The translations under genes were made by a program, and so were the position numbers. 64,000 nt of DNA from Chachezhania antarctica (lineage in GTDB: Bacteria; Pseudomonadota; Alphaproteobacteria; Rhodobacterales; Rhodobacteraceae), in assembly GCF_003646465.1 (NCBI RefSeq), contig NZ_QZEX01000007.1, forward strand, positions 127,945-191,944, in the 5' to 3' direction. The notes below the pieces were generated by a model. That model was not told the origin of the DNA and did no database searches. It saw nothing but the letters and a program-made list of their open reading frames with translations. Positions 37,288-45,167 of this stretch are shown here, in pieces. Position 1 is the stretch's first letter, and each line of letters starts with the position of its first letter.

Positions 37288-37686
37288 ATGCAGGGCCAGT
37301 TTCACTTCGCCTACAACGTAACCGACCTTACCGTCGCACGGCACTTCTACGGGGAGGTGCTGGGCTGCCCCGAAGGCCGGTCGACCGACACGTGGGTCGA
37401 TTTCGATTTCTTCGGCCACCAGATCTCGCTGCATCTGGGGGACCCCTTCGCCACCGCGCCCACGGGCCATGTGGGCAAACACATGGTGCCCATGCCTCAT
37501 TTCGGCGCGATCCTTAGGGCGGAGGATTTCAAGGCCCTCGCCGCGCGACTGGACGGGCACGAGATCGATTTCGAGATCCCGCCCACGCTGCGGTTCCCGG
37601 GTGAACCGGGGGAGCAGTGGACGATGTTCCTCCGCGATCCTTTCGGCAACCCGATAGAATTCAAGAGCTTCACCGAAGCCACCTGA
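37288..37686 (+). CDS. VOC (glyoxalase/dioxygenase fold) family protein
   Basis: 132 residues. Paired beta-alpha-beta modules of the vicinal-oxygen-chelate fold: FHFAYNVTDLTVARHFYGEVLGCPEGR at the start, FFGHQISLHLGD in the middle and FLRDPFGNPIEFKSF at the end, with potential metal ligands His and Glu in those strands. The exact activity (dioxygenase or resistance protein) cannot be assigned. A bidirectional terminator follows. Confidence 0.88.
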   Translation: MQGQFHFAYNVTDLTVARHFYGEVLGCPEGRSTDTWVDFDFFGHQISLHLGDPFATAPTGHVGKHMVPMPHFGAILRAEDFKALAARLDGHEIDFEIPPTLRFPGEPGEQWTMFLRDPFGNPIEFKSFTEAT

Positions 37687-37690
37687 ACGC

Positions 37691-37725
37691 GACAGCGGCG
37701 CCAGCGGGGCGCCGCTGTCCGTTTT
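37691..37725. terminator. Strong bidirectional terminator
   Basis: gacagcggcgcc (37691-37702) and ggcgccgctgtc (37708-37719) pair perfectly over 12 bases with a five-base loop, followed by CGTTTTA on the plus strand. The hairpin sits between the convergent VOC gene and the DUF1127 gene and can end both transcripts. Confidence 0.85.
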
Positions 37726-37924
37726 ACACGGGCCAGCGCCGGCGTGGGATGTCGCCGCGGGTCAGGCCCACGTCCGCCAGCAGGTAATCCGGCATGTCCT
37801 GCAGCCTGCGATAATCGCGCCGCATCTTGGCGGCTTGGCGCTGTGCGGCCCAGAGGCGGGCAAGCGTGCGCCGGACAGAGGTCCGGGGCGCGCGGAGGGT
37901 GGTATCGGTCATGAACATGGTCAT
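37724..37924 (-). CDS. DUF1127 small arginine-rich protein
   Basis: 66 residues from MTMFMTDTTLRAPR, placed by an AAGGA site. The DUF1127 signature RRLQDMPDYLLADVGLTRGDIPRRRW is at the C-terminus. Such proteins bind RNA and tune small-RNA decay or phosphate and stress responses in alphaproteobacteria. It starts 27 bases downstream of the STAS gene on the same strand, so the two may be one operon. Confidence 0.9.
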   Translation of the reverse strand: MTMFMTDTTLRAPRTSVRRTLARLWAAQRQAAKMRRDYRRLQDMPDYLLADVGLTRGDIPRRRWPV

Positions 37925-37950
37925 TGGAAAAATCCTTTCGTCTCGGCATC

Positions 37951-38370
37951 TCACCACAGAACGTCCGCCAGGCGGCGGTCATCCAGATGGGACGGGCAGT
38001 GGGGGGTGTTTGCGGCAACCGGTGCGGGCGGCTGCGGCTTTCCAAACATCGCCAGCGCGCTTTCGCGGCTGTGGTGGACGGAAAAGAGGTGCGTGAAGCT
38101 GACCTTGCGCAGCCAGCTTTCCAGTTCGGCATCGGCCACGATGCGGAAACTGCCGCGGCCCGCGCGCACAAGGCTTGCGGCAATCACAAGCCCCCGGAAG
38201 CCGGTCCGGGCGATGGTCGTACCGGGCGCGCAGTCGACCAGCATGTCGCGCCGGCCCTTTCGGACTTCAGCGACCAGCGCATCGCACAGATCGCCGGTAG
38301 ACTGTCCGTCGAAATGGCCGGACAGGTGGACGATCGTCATGTCGTCCATTGGCTCAAGTTCAATCGTCAT
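37951..38370 (-). CDS. STAS-domain protein (anti-sigma antagonist-like)
   Basis: 139 residues from MTIELEPMDDMTIVHLSGHFDG. The first 105 residues match a STAS fold (strand-helix pattern, VHLSGHFDGQSTGDLCDALVAEV, then MLVDCAPGTTIARTGFRGLVIAASLV). The region aligned with the phospho-serine loop DSSGLG reads ARTGFRG, with Thr in place of Ser, so phosphorylation control may differ. A Pro-rich C-tail (PQPPAPVAANTPHCPSH) is unusual. No kinase or sigma factor lies next to it. It may be co-transcribed with the DUF1127 gene. Confidence 0.72.
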   Translation of the reverse strand: MTIELEPMDDMTIVHLSGHFDGQSTGDLCDALVAEVRKGRRDMLVDCAPGTTIARTGFRGLVIAASLVRAGRGSFRIVADAELESWLRKVSFTHLFSVHHSRESALAMFGKPQPPAPVAANTPHCPSHLDDRRLADVLW

Positions 38371-38638
38371 GGTGGAGTGTCCTCCAGAAAGTAGAAAAAC
38401 GCCCGGCCCCTTCTTTGCGGGGGCTGCACGGCTGCTTGAAGTGGCTGAATGGTCGTCCCGCGGGACGGTCGCCGGGCAAGACCGGTCGACGATCCGCTTT
38501 TGGAGGGCTACCGTTGACGCCACCGTTGTAATGACGGTTGTTTCAGCGAAACCGCAGCGTTGTATTCCGCCGGCCGGCCTGGCGGGGTAAGGTTAACCTT
38601 TATTGATTTCGCCCTTTGACAACGTCAGGCAGTCCCTC

Positions 38639-40144
38639 ATGAACTCCGGTGTTTCGAGTATCTCTGTCCTGGGCGAACTGCGCGTCTGCGATTCCGCGGG
38701 CGAGGTGGCCCTGCCCGCGTCTAGGAAGGCGCGGGCGCTGCTGGCGTTCCTGGTGACCACCGACCGGCCACACCGTCGTGAACGGTTGTGCGAGATGTTC
38801 TGGGACCTGCCCGACGATCCCAAGGCCGCGCTGCGATGGGCGCTGAGCAAGCTGCGCAAATCGGTCGACACGCCGGACCGGGTGCGCATCATCGCGGATC
38901 GGGAGAGGGTGCGCTTCGACAGCGACGGATTGCAGATCGACCTGCGCGACATTCGCCGCCAACTGCGGGAGGGCCCGGACGCGCTTGGCCTGAGGGCGCT
39001 CGAGCAGGCGGCGGACCTTCTGGGGTCGGTCGTGCTCGATGGGCTGGACGGGGCCGGGGACGATGCGTTCGGATCGTGGCTGATGGCCGAACGGCAGGAT
39101 GCCGCCGCCGACCGGACCGAGGTGCTGCGCCGGCTGGTCAACCACCCCGAGGCATCGCGCGCGGCGGCAGAGAAATGGTCGAGGCTATGGCACGCGGCAG
39201 ACCCCGACGCCGCCCGGGCCACACCGGCCCGGCTGGCGGCCGTCCCGGTGCCGGAAACGGCCACCGAATTCCCGCCCGAAGACCGCCGCGCCCATCTGCG
39301 TGAGCAGCAGATCGGATTCTGCCGGTCACCCGACGATGCCACCATCGCCTATGCCGCGGTGGGCAAGGGGCCGCCGCTGGTGAAGGCCGCCAACTGGCTG
39401 ACCCATATCGAACACGACTGGAACACGCCCATCTGGGGCGCCTGTTTCGCCGACATCGCCCGCGACAGGACCTTCGTGCGCTACGACGAACGGGGCTGCG
39501 GGCTGTCGGACTGGGACGTGGGCGCGCTGGATTTCGATGCCTTCGTGACCGATCTTGAAACGGTGGTCGACAAGCTGGGGCTGGGGCGGTTTCCGTTGCT
39601 GGGCATCAGCCAGGGCGCGGCGGTTTGCGTGGAATACGCCGTGCGCCATCCCGACCGCGTGTTGGGGCTGATCCTGATCGGCGGCTATGCCTCGGGCTGG
39701 CGCCACCATGCCACTGCCGAGGAGATCGCCCGGCGCGAGGCCGTCCGCCAGTTGACCACCGTCGGCTGGGGCACGGAGAACCCGGCCTATCGGCATATCT
39801 TCTCGCAGACCTTCATGCCCAGTGCCTCGCCCGAGGATCTGCTGTGGTTCGATGAATTCCAGCGGCTGACGACCTCGGCCGAGAATGCCGCGCGGTTCCA
39901 GGACGCGTTCGGCGAGATCGACGTGCGCGACCGCTTGCGCGACATCCGCGCGCCCACCATCGTGCTCCACGCGCTGGGGGACCGCCGCATCCCGGTAGAG
40001 CAGGGGCGTTTCATCGCGTCGGAAATTCCCGATGCGCGGTTCGTGCCGCTGGACAGCGACAACCACGTGCTGGTCGAATACGAACCCGCGTGGACCGCCT
40101 GTATGGGCCATATCCGCAGCTTTCTGGCCGATCACGGGATCTGA
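38639..40144 (+). CDS. SARP-type DNA-binding domain fused to an alpha/beta hydrolase
   Basis: 501 residues from ATG 38639 (a TTG at 38603 is the alternative). Residues 1-150 resemble the winged-helix plus helical part of AfsR/SARP activators (VSSISVLGELRVCDSAGEVALPASRKARALLAFLV; CEMFWDLPDDPKAALRWALSKLRK). Residues 230-501 are a hydrolase with the nucleophile Ser324 in LLGISQGAA, an Asp in HALGDRRIP and His in DSDNHVLVE. The hydrolase triad is complete. The fusion suggests a regulator that senses or turns over a small ester-like molecule. No target is known. It is divergent from the STAS gene. Confidence 0.85.
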   Translation: MNSGVSSISVLGELRVCDSAGEVALPASRKARALLAFLVTTDRPHRRERLCEMFWDLPDDPKAALRWALSKLRKSVDTPDRVRIIADRERVRFDSDGLQIDLRDIRRQLREGPDALGLRALEQAADLLGSVVLDGLDGAGDDAFGSWLMAERQDAAADRTEVLRRLVNHPEASRAAAEKWSRLWHAADPDAARATPARLAAVPVPETATEFPPEDRRAHLREQQIGFCRSPDDATIAYAAVGKGPPLVKAANWLTHIEHDWNTPIWGACFADIARDRTFVRYDERGCGLSDWDVGALDFDAFVTDLETVVDKLGLGRFPLLGISQGAAVCVEYAVRHPDRVLGLILIGGYASGWRHHATAEEIARREAVRQLTTVGWGTENPAYRHIFSQTFMPSASPEDLLWFDEFQRLTTSAENAARFQDAFGEIDVRDRLRDIRAPTIVLHALGDRRIPVEQGRFIASEIPDARFVPLDSDNHVLVEYEPAWTACMGHIRSFLADHGI

Positions 40145-40443
40145 TCGCGTCCGATAGCGCGCCTCGTCATATGCGTGTGCCAGAATCCCGGTTGCCCGCT
40201 TAAGCTGCGCGGCGGACGCAGCGTCAGCCCGATTGTCGATGAAACCGAAATTTGTGGCTGAAGAACCCGCTTAACAATGCATCGTGCGGCGGCTACCTTT
40301 TGGAAACCGGCGCTTTCTATGCTCAACCGAAGGGCGCCGTAAAAACACCACGGGCCGTGGCTCGGGCGCGCGCATCGCGATTGTGTCTTGCCCGACCGCA
40401 GCGATCCCTGCCCGACGTATTATGCCTGCGGAGGACCTGCGAC
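40145..40443 (+). other. Spacer before the large RTX gene
   Basis: 299 bases with no convincing gene. The plus-strand frame that runs through it into the RTX gene has no ribosome site or protein-like composition, whereas ATG 40444 follows a GCGGAGGA site. Two GCTTAA sequences are present, but no clear promoter was recognised. Confidence 0.5.
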
Positions 40444-43400
40444 ATGGCCAAGACCAAACCTGTTGTCGTCAATGACACAACGCTTGAAATCACGCTGTCC
40501 CCGACGCTTCAGAAGACACTGAAGCATCCCGGCGTCGATGCCTATGCCGTTTTCTTCGACGCGAACGGATCCCCCAACTGGACAACGCTTGTCGCCAACG
40601 GTGCGATACAGGGCAGCGGGGTTCGTGACGTCGTTTTGACCAAGACGGTCAATGGCACGTTCCAGGAAATGAAGGCCGGCAAGGTCTACATCCTGATCGG
40701 ATCGGGTTCCGACATCAAAACGGCCGTCAAGAAACAGAGCGACATCAACTGGGACAACGCGAAGTCGCACGACTTCCGATATGATAGCCTTGAGGTCACG
40801 CTGCAGAACAGTGCCGACGACAAGGCCAACCTGACGTCCATCGACGGGTTCGGCCTGCCCATGCAGCTGGAGGTGCCTTACGAGGGCGGCAGTTCGGCCA
40901 GTGTGGGCTACAAGATCGACGCGTCCACGTTGTTCACCAACCTGCAAAGCGCGGCCACACAGGGCACAGCGGTGGACAAGTACACCAAAGGCCCGCTCAA
41001 GGGCCAGGACCGCATGGCCATTTCGCCCACCGTCGCCTTGCCCGAAGGGCTGGACAACTACAGTGCGTCGGACTGGGATGCCTATATCGACATCCTGAAG
41101 ACATCGAACGGCGACATCGTGATTTCCGGTTTCTTCAACGGTGCGCCGGATGCCAATGGCATTTACCACAATAGCGGCTACTACGCCTATTCGCTGGAAT
41201 GGAGCACGCCGGAGTCCGTGTTCTGGCTGACACCAGAGGAGTCGAGCCAGATCAAGGGCGATATCCAGCTGACCGAGGCGGATCTCGCCAACAGCATCTA
41301 TTCGACGCTGGGAAATGCCGGCGTCTACAATGGGGGAAGCCCCGCGCCGTTCGAGATCGAAAACCACAATGCGATCTTCAACAGCAATGGCTATCCCGCC
41401 ACCATGAACACGGGCGAAAACAACCAGTGGGGCGCGGTGCTGGCGCAGTTCATCACCGGGTTCACGGGGGGCTACTACGGTCAGAAAGCGAATTCAATCA
41501 ATGGTCAGGACACGACCGAGATCGACCTGAACACGAACACGAACTGGGATCCGACCTACGCGTTCGGCGAATACACGGCCTCTGGCGCACCGACGTTCTA
41601 CGATCACTATTCGCAGGCCTTCTTCAACATCAGCAATTCCTACGGGTCGGGCTATTCCGACGCTCTGATGTCGCAATATCAGGAAGGCGGACCGCTTATT
41701 TCGGTGTCCGAGCCCAACCCGGCAGATCCCAAGAACGTCCCGACGCTGAAGCTGACGATCTATGACGATAGCGAAACGCCGGACGGGTATACCCCGACGA
41801 AGATCTATAATTACGTGGCGCCCAAAGGCGACGACTACACGTCGTCGGCCGCCGGCGACACCAACACCTCGGGGGCCTCGGTCGGGTTCAACTTCCAGAA
41901 CGCCGACATGATCCTGAAGGACAACACGAAGATCACGCTGGAATTCTACGCCGGCAAGACTGCCAAGGGTAAGGAGATCTGGGATTCGGTGACCATCGAT
42001 CCCGGGACGGATTCGCTGTGGCAGCAATGGGGCATCACCGCCGCCAATGGCAAGTATTCGGTCAGCAAGCCCGGGATCGACAAGACCGAAGGCTATATGC
42101 TGATCACCAATTTCCCGGGCGTGGATGCCGGCGTGCACTGGACCAGGATCACGGTCGGTGAGCCGGGCACGGCGGAGTCCAAAACGTTTAATCTTTACAC
42201 CACGACCAACGGAACGGAGTTCGTCAATCCGCTCTACGAGGGTCAGGAAGGCGTGCTGGGCGTCGACGGGCTGGCAACCATTTCACCGTCGCAAGTGACG
42301 GGGAAGGGCACGATCACGTTCGACGTCAACTTCATGTATTCGACCACGTCGACGCTGCCGCCCGAACTGCTGGAGTTCAATACCGCCCAGAATTTCGCCA
42401 CCCCCGCAGCGCCCGTCGTGGGCGTGATCGACCATGCCCTGTTCTTCGGGTTGGAGGGTCAGACCAGCATGACCAATCCCGTCGCCACGGCGACGAAAAA
42501 CGCAGAGCTTGCGTTCGGCTGGACCGGCGACAACGATTTCCACGATACGAACACGATCAACACCAAGACGTGGATCGAAGGCTACACCAACAAGATCGGC
42601 GCACTGAACTTCGCGCAGGTTTCCATGGTCAAAGCCGGCGCAACCACCGCGGCGACACCTCTGGTGACGACGGCCGATCTGGACGGCGCGTGGACGACGA
42701 CTCCCACGCATGTCGGCAACGGCACCTACGTTGTCACGATGAAGGAATATCTGGCCAGCGACACGTCCCAGACATCGGCGATTGGCAAAGAAAGCAGCCC
42801 GCTCACCCTGACCGTCGACGTGGCCGAGATGAAGCTGGGTGCGGCGCAGGGCGGGCAGGCGCTGAGGCTTGCGGCCGGTAACGGAGCGGGCGACGGGATC
42901 GACGGCAACTGGATCAGGATCGGGGCCCAGGAAACCCCGTCGGAGTCCGGGGCCGCCGTCGCCGTGGTGCTGACGGACGCCAGCGGCGCGCTGGTCCATG
43001 CCCGCACGGGGCAGACGGGCGACGTTTCGGTCGAAGACGCAACGCTGACAACGGTCGGCGGCCTGTCGATGCAGGGCGGGTCGGGCCTGAAGGGCGCGCA
43101 GAGCGTCTACCTGCCGACCGAGATGCACCTTCGTTTCATCTCCCTCGCCGCCGATGACTGGGACAGCGAAGCCCACGACGCCACCGTGACCACCCGGGCC
43201 AATGGCAAGGCCGTTGTGCAGGTCGGTGATCACCGGCTCAGCGCCCAGGTCGACAACACGCTGTCGGGCGCGGCGTTGCTGGCCGATGCGCAACGCCAGA
43301 TGGGCGAACCCTTTGTTTATGTCCAGAAGGGCCAAAAGATCAAAGTTGATCTCGCCGGCGATGCCGAGGGCGGCAATCGCATGGGCTTTGTCCGGGTCGA

Positions 43401-44733
43401 CATCGACGCGACCGACGGCAGCTGGTCGGTGGGCGGCGTCGAGCACGGCAAACGCGGCTTCAATGCGGCCGTCCGCGACAGCATGGACGGGGAATTCCTG
43501 GTCCGCGGCCGCGGCACGTTCGAAACCTCCGACTTCTGGACCGTCACCGGCGAGACCGGCTATTACACCCCAGTCCTGCTGACCCGTTACGGCGACGTCA
43601 TCTTCTCCCCGGCCGAAAACGGCGACGCAGGCGACGGCGACGCCCTGCGCCTGATGGGCCAGAACTTCTTCGCCTTCGAGGACGGCGCCGGCACCCGCGA
43701 TCACGACGACCTGACGGCGCGGCTGACCCCCCTGTCGCCGATCGTCGACGACACGCTTGAGGGGAAGTCCCTCGTGCCCCTGTTGATGGACGACCGGGCG
43801 GTGGTTCGGGCGGGCGACACCTTCGTCTCGCGCCTGCCGGATGACGGTGCCACGGATCACGGACTGACCCTGCTGGCCCAACCCGGCGATCCGGCGCACC
43901 TGAAGATCGCGGGCAAGGCCGTTTTCCACGGCACCGACGGCGTGAAGATCGATGGCGGCCCGGCAAGCGTTGTCGTGAAAGACGGTGGCAAGCTGGTTCT
44001 GCGCGGCGATGGCGATGCCCTGCACCTGAGCGATGGCGCGGGCCCCGTGACGATCCGGAACGACGGCGTGATCCGGGGCGATATCTCGCTGGGCACGGGC
44101 GACGATACCGTCCGGGGCTCGGGCGTCTTCGACGGCGAAGTCTACCTCCGCCGCGGCGGGGATACCTTCATCGGCACCGACAACGACGATGTCGTCCGCG
44201 GCAAGATCGGCGCCGACCTGATGCGTGGCCGCAAGGGCGACGACACGCTGCTCGCCGGTCGCGGCCGGGACGAAGCCCATGGCGGCGCCGGAGACGATCT
44301 GCTTCACGGACGCCGCAAGAACGACATGCTGTTCGGCGGCAAGGGCGACGACGAAGTCCGCGGCGGCCGCGGCAACGACGACCTGCGCGGCGGACCGGGC
44401 AACGATGCGGTTTACGGCGGACCGGGCAACGACATCCTGAACGGCGGTGCAGGGAACGATGTCCTGAAAGGCGGCGCCGGCGCGGACGTGTTCGTGCTGC
44501 AATTGAAGAACGGCTCCGACCGGATCAAGGATTTCAAACTGTCGCGCGACAGCATCGATCTGAGCGCCCTTGACCTGGCTTCCGCCGAGGCGGCCGATCT
44601 CGTCGCCGCCGCCATGGGCAAGGCGGGGGGCGACGCGATCCTCCTCGACCTTGCCGACCTTGGCGGTCAGGGCTCCGTCCGCTTCAACGAGCTGGACCTG
44701 GACCAGGCATCTGAGATCGAGTTCCTGTTCTAG
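40444..44733 (+). CDS. Giant RTX protein with GH64-like beta-1,3-glucanase domain
   Basis: 1429 residues from MAKTKPVVVNDTT, with a GGAGG site. Residues about 5-400 look like a GH64/thaumatin-type glucanase (LTSIDGFGLPMQLEVPY; YDHYSQAFFNISNSYGSGY). Residues 400-1200 are beta-rich and without known motif. Residues about 1240-1350 hold nine or so Ca2+-binding nonapeptides (GGKGDDEVRG, GGPGNDILNG, GGAGNDVLKG), and the C-terminus (VFVLQLKNGSDRIKDF) is that of type I secreted proteins. It has no Sec signal. No ABC exporter genes flank it, so secretion must use a distant system. It probably cleaves beta-1,3-glucan of algae or other microbes; the substrate is an inference. Confidence 0.82.
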   Translation: MAKTKPVVVNDTTLEITLSPTLQKTLKHPGVDAYAVFFDANGSPNWTTLVANGAIQGSGVRDVVLTKTVNGTFQEMKAGKVYILIGSGSDIKTAVKKQSDINWDNAKSHDFRYDSLEVTLQNSADDKANLTSIDGFGLPMQLEVPYEGGSSASVGYKIDASTLFTNLQSAATQGTAVDKYTKGPLKGQDRMAISPTVALPEGLDNYSASDWDAYIDILKTSNGDIVISGFFNGAPDANGIYHNSGYYAYSLEWSTPESVFWLTPEESSQIKGDIQLTEADLANSIYSTLGNAGVYNGGSPAPFEIENHNAIFNSNGYPATMNTGENNQWGAVLAQFITGFTGGYYGQKANSINGQDTTEIDLNTNTNWDPTYAFGEYTASGAPTFYDHYSQAFFNISNSYGSGYSDALMSQYQEGGPLISVSEPNPADPKNVPTLKLTIYDDSETPDGYTPTKIYNYVAPKGDDYTSSAAGDTNTSGASVGFNFQNADMILKDNTKITLEFYAGKTAKGKEIWDSVTIDPGTDSLWQQWGITAANGKYSVSKPGIDKTEGYMLITNFPGVDAGVHWTRITVGEPGTAESKTFNLYTTTNGTEFVNPLYEGQEGVLGVDGLATISPSQVTGKGTITFDVNFMYSTTSTLPPELLEFNTAQNFATPAAPVVGVIDHALFFGLEGQTSMTNPVATATKNAELAFGWTGDNDFHDTNTINTKTWIEGYTNKIGALNFAQVSMVKAGATTAATPLVTTADLDGAWTTTPTHVGNGTYVVTMKEYLASDTSQTSAIGKESSPLTLTVDVAEMKLGAAQGGQALRLAAGNGAGDGIDGNWIRIGAQETPSESGAAVAVVLTDASGALVHARTGQTGDVSVEDATLTTVGGLSMQGGSGLKGAQSVYLPTEMHLRFISLAADDWDSEAHDATVTTRANGKAVVQVGDHRLSAQVDNTLSGAALLADAQRQMGEPFVYVQKGQKIKVDLAGDAEGGNRMGFVRVDIDATDGSWSVGGVEHGKRGFNAAVRDSMDGEFLVRGRGTFETSDFWTVTGETGYYTPVLLTRYGDVIFSPAENGDAGDGDALRLMGQNFFAFEDGAGTRDHDDLTARLTPLSPIVDDTLEGKSLVPLLMDDRAVVRAGDTFVSRLPDDGATDHGLTLLAQPGDPAHLKIAGKAVFHGTDGVKIDGGPASVVVKDGGKLVLRGDGDALHLSDGAGPVTIRNDGVIRGDISLGTGDDTVRGSGVFDGEVYLRRGGDTFIGTDNDDVVRGKIGADLMRGRKGDDTLLAGRGRDEAHGGAGDDLLHGRRKNDMLFGGKGDDEVRGGRGNDDLRGGPGNDAVYGGPGNDILNGGAGNDVLKGGAGADVFVLQLKNGSDRIKDFKLSRDSIDLSALDLASAEAADLVAAAMGKAGGDAILLDLADLGGQGSVRFNELDLDQASEIEFLF

Positions 44734-45167
44734 GCAAGCCGATCGGCCCGTCCGGCAGCGGCCGGGGCAAGCCCATGCCTTTACGGTGGCCGCCCCAGGC
44801 CATACGGGATCCGCATCGGCGGGTCCTGTCGGGTTTCACAGTTATCCTGACCTGCTACTGGGCTTTCATTCAGCCGCCACCGGGGCCCGGATGTTGTTGA
44901 TCCGCCCCAACGGTGGACCGCCCGAAGGCAGAGTTTTCGGGGGCAGAGCAGGCAGAGCAGAACCTGCAAGGTAAATGCCTCCAGTGTTTTTGACAGCTCA
45001 CCTGACGAGCCGCATCCAATGGCCATCGACGCAGAATCCGCCGTACAAGGTTTTGACGTCTTGTCGAATGGCGACCATTTCCGAAGATTGTTTCGAAGAC
45101 AATTTTCCCGCGCAATCGGTTCGGTTCGGCCTTCTCGGGAAAACCGATGGACGCCCTTTCGCCCGGA
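44734..45167. other. 434-base spacer between the RTX gene and the defence-like operon
   Basis: No gene with coding signals is seen. The right part (from 45050) drops in GC and carries short inverted elements such as TTCGAAGA. This marks the 3' border of the acquired region. I looked for a second copy of the tRNA-Ser 3' end, as an att site would require, and did not find one. Confidence 0.5.

Noticed and set aside
40252-40443. A longer start of the RTX protein
   Set aside because: The extra 64 residues lack protein-like composition and the GGAGG site lies just before 40444.
44734-45167. Left att copy of the tRNA-Ser 3' end
   Set aside because: No stretch resembling the tRNA 3' end was seen on either strand.
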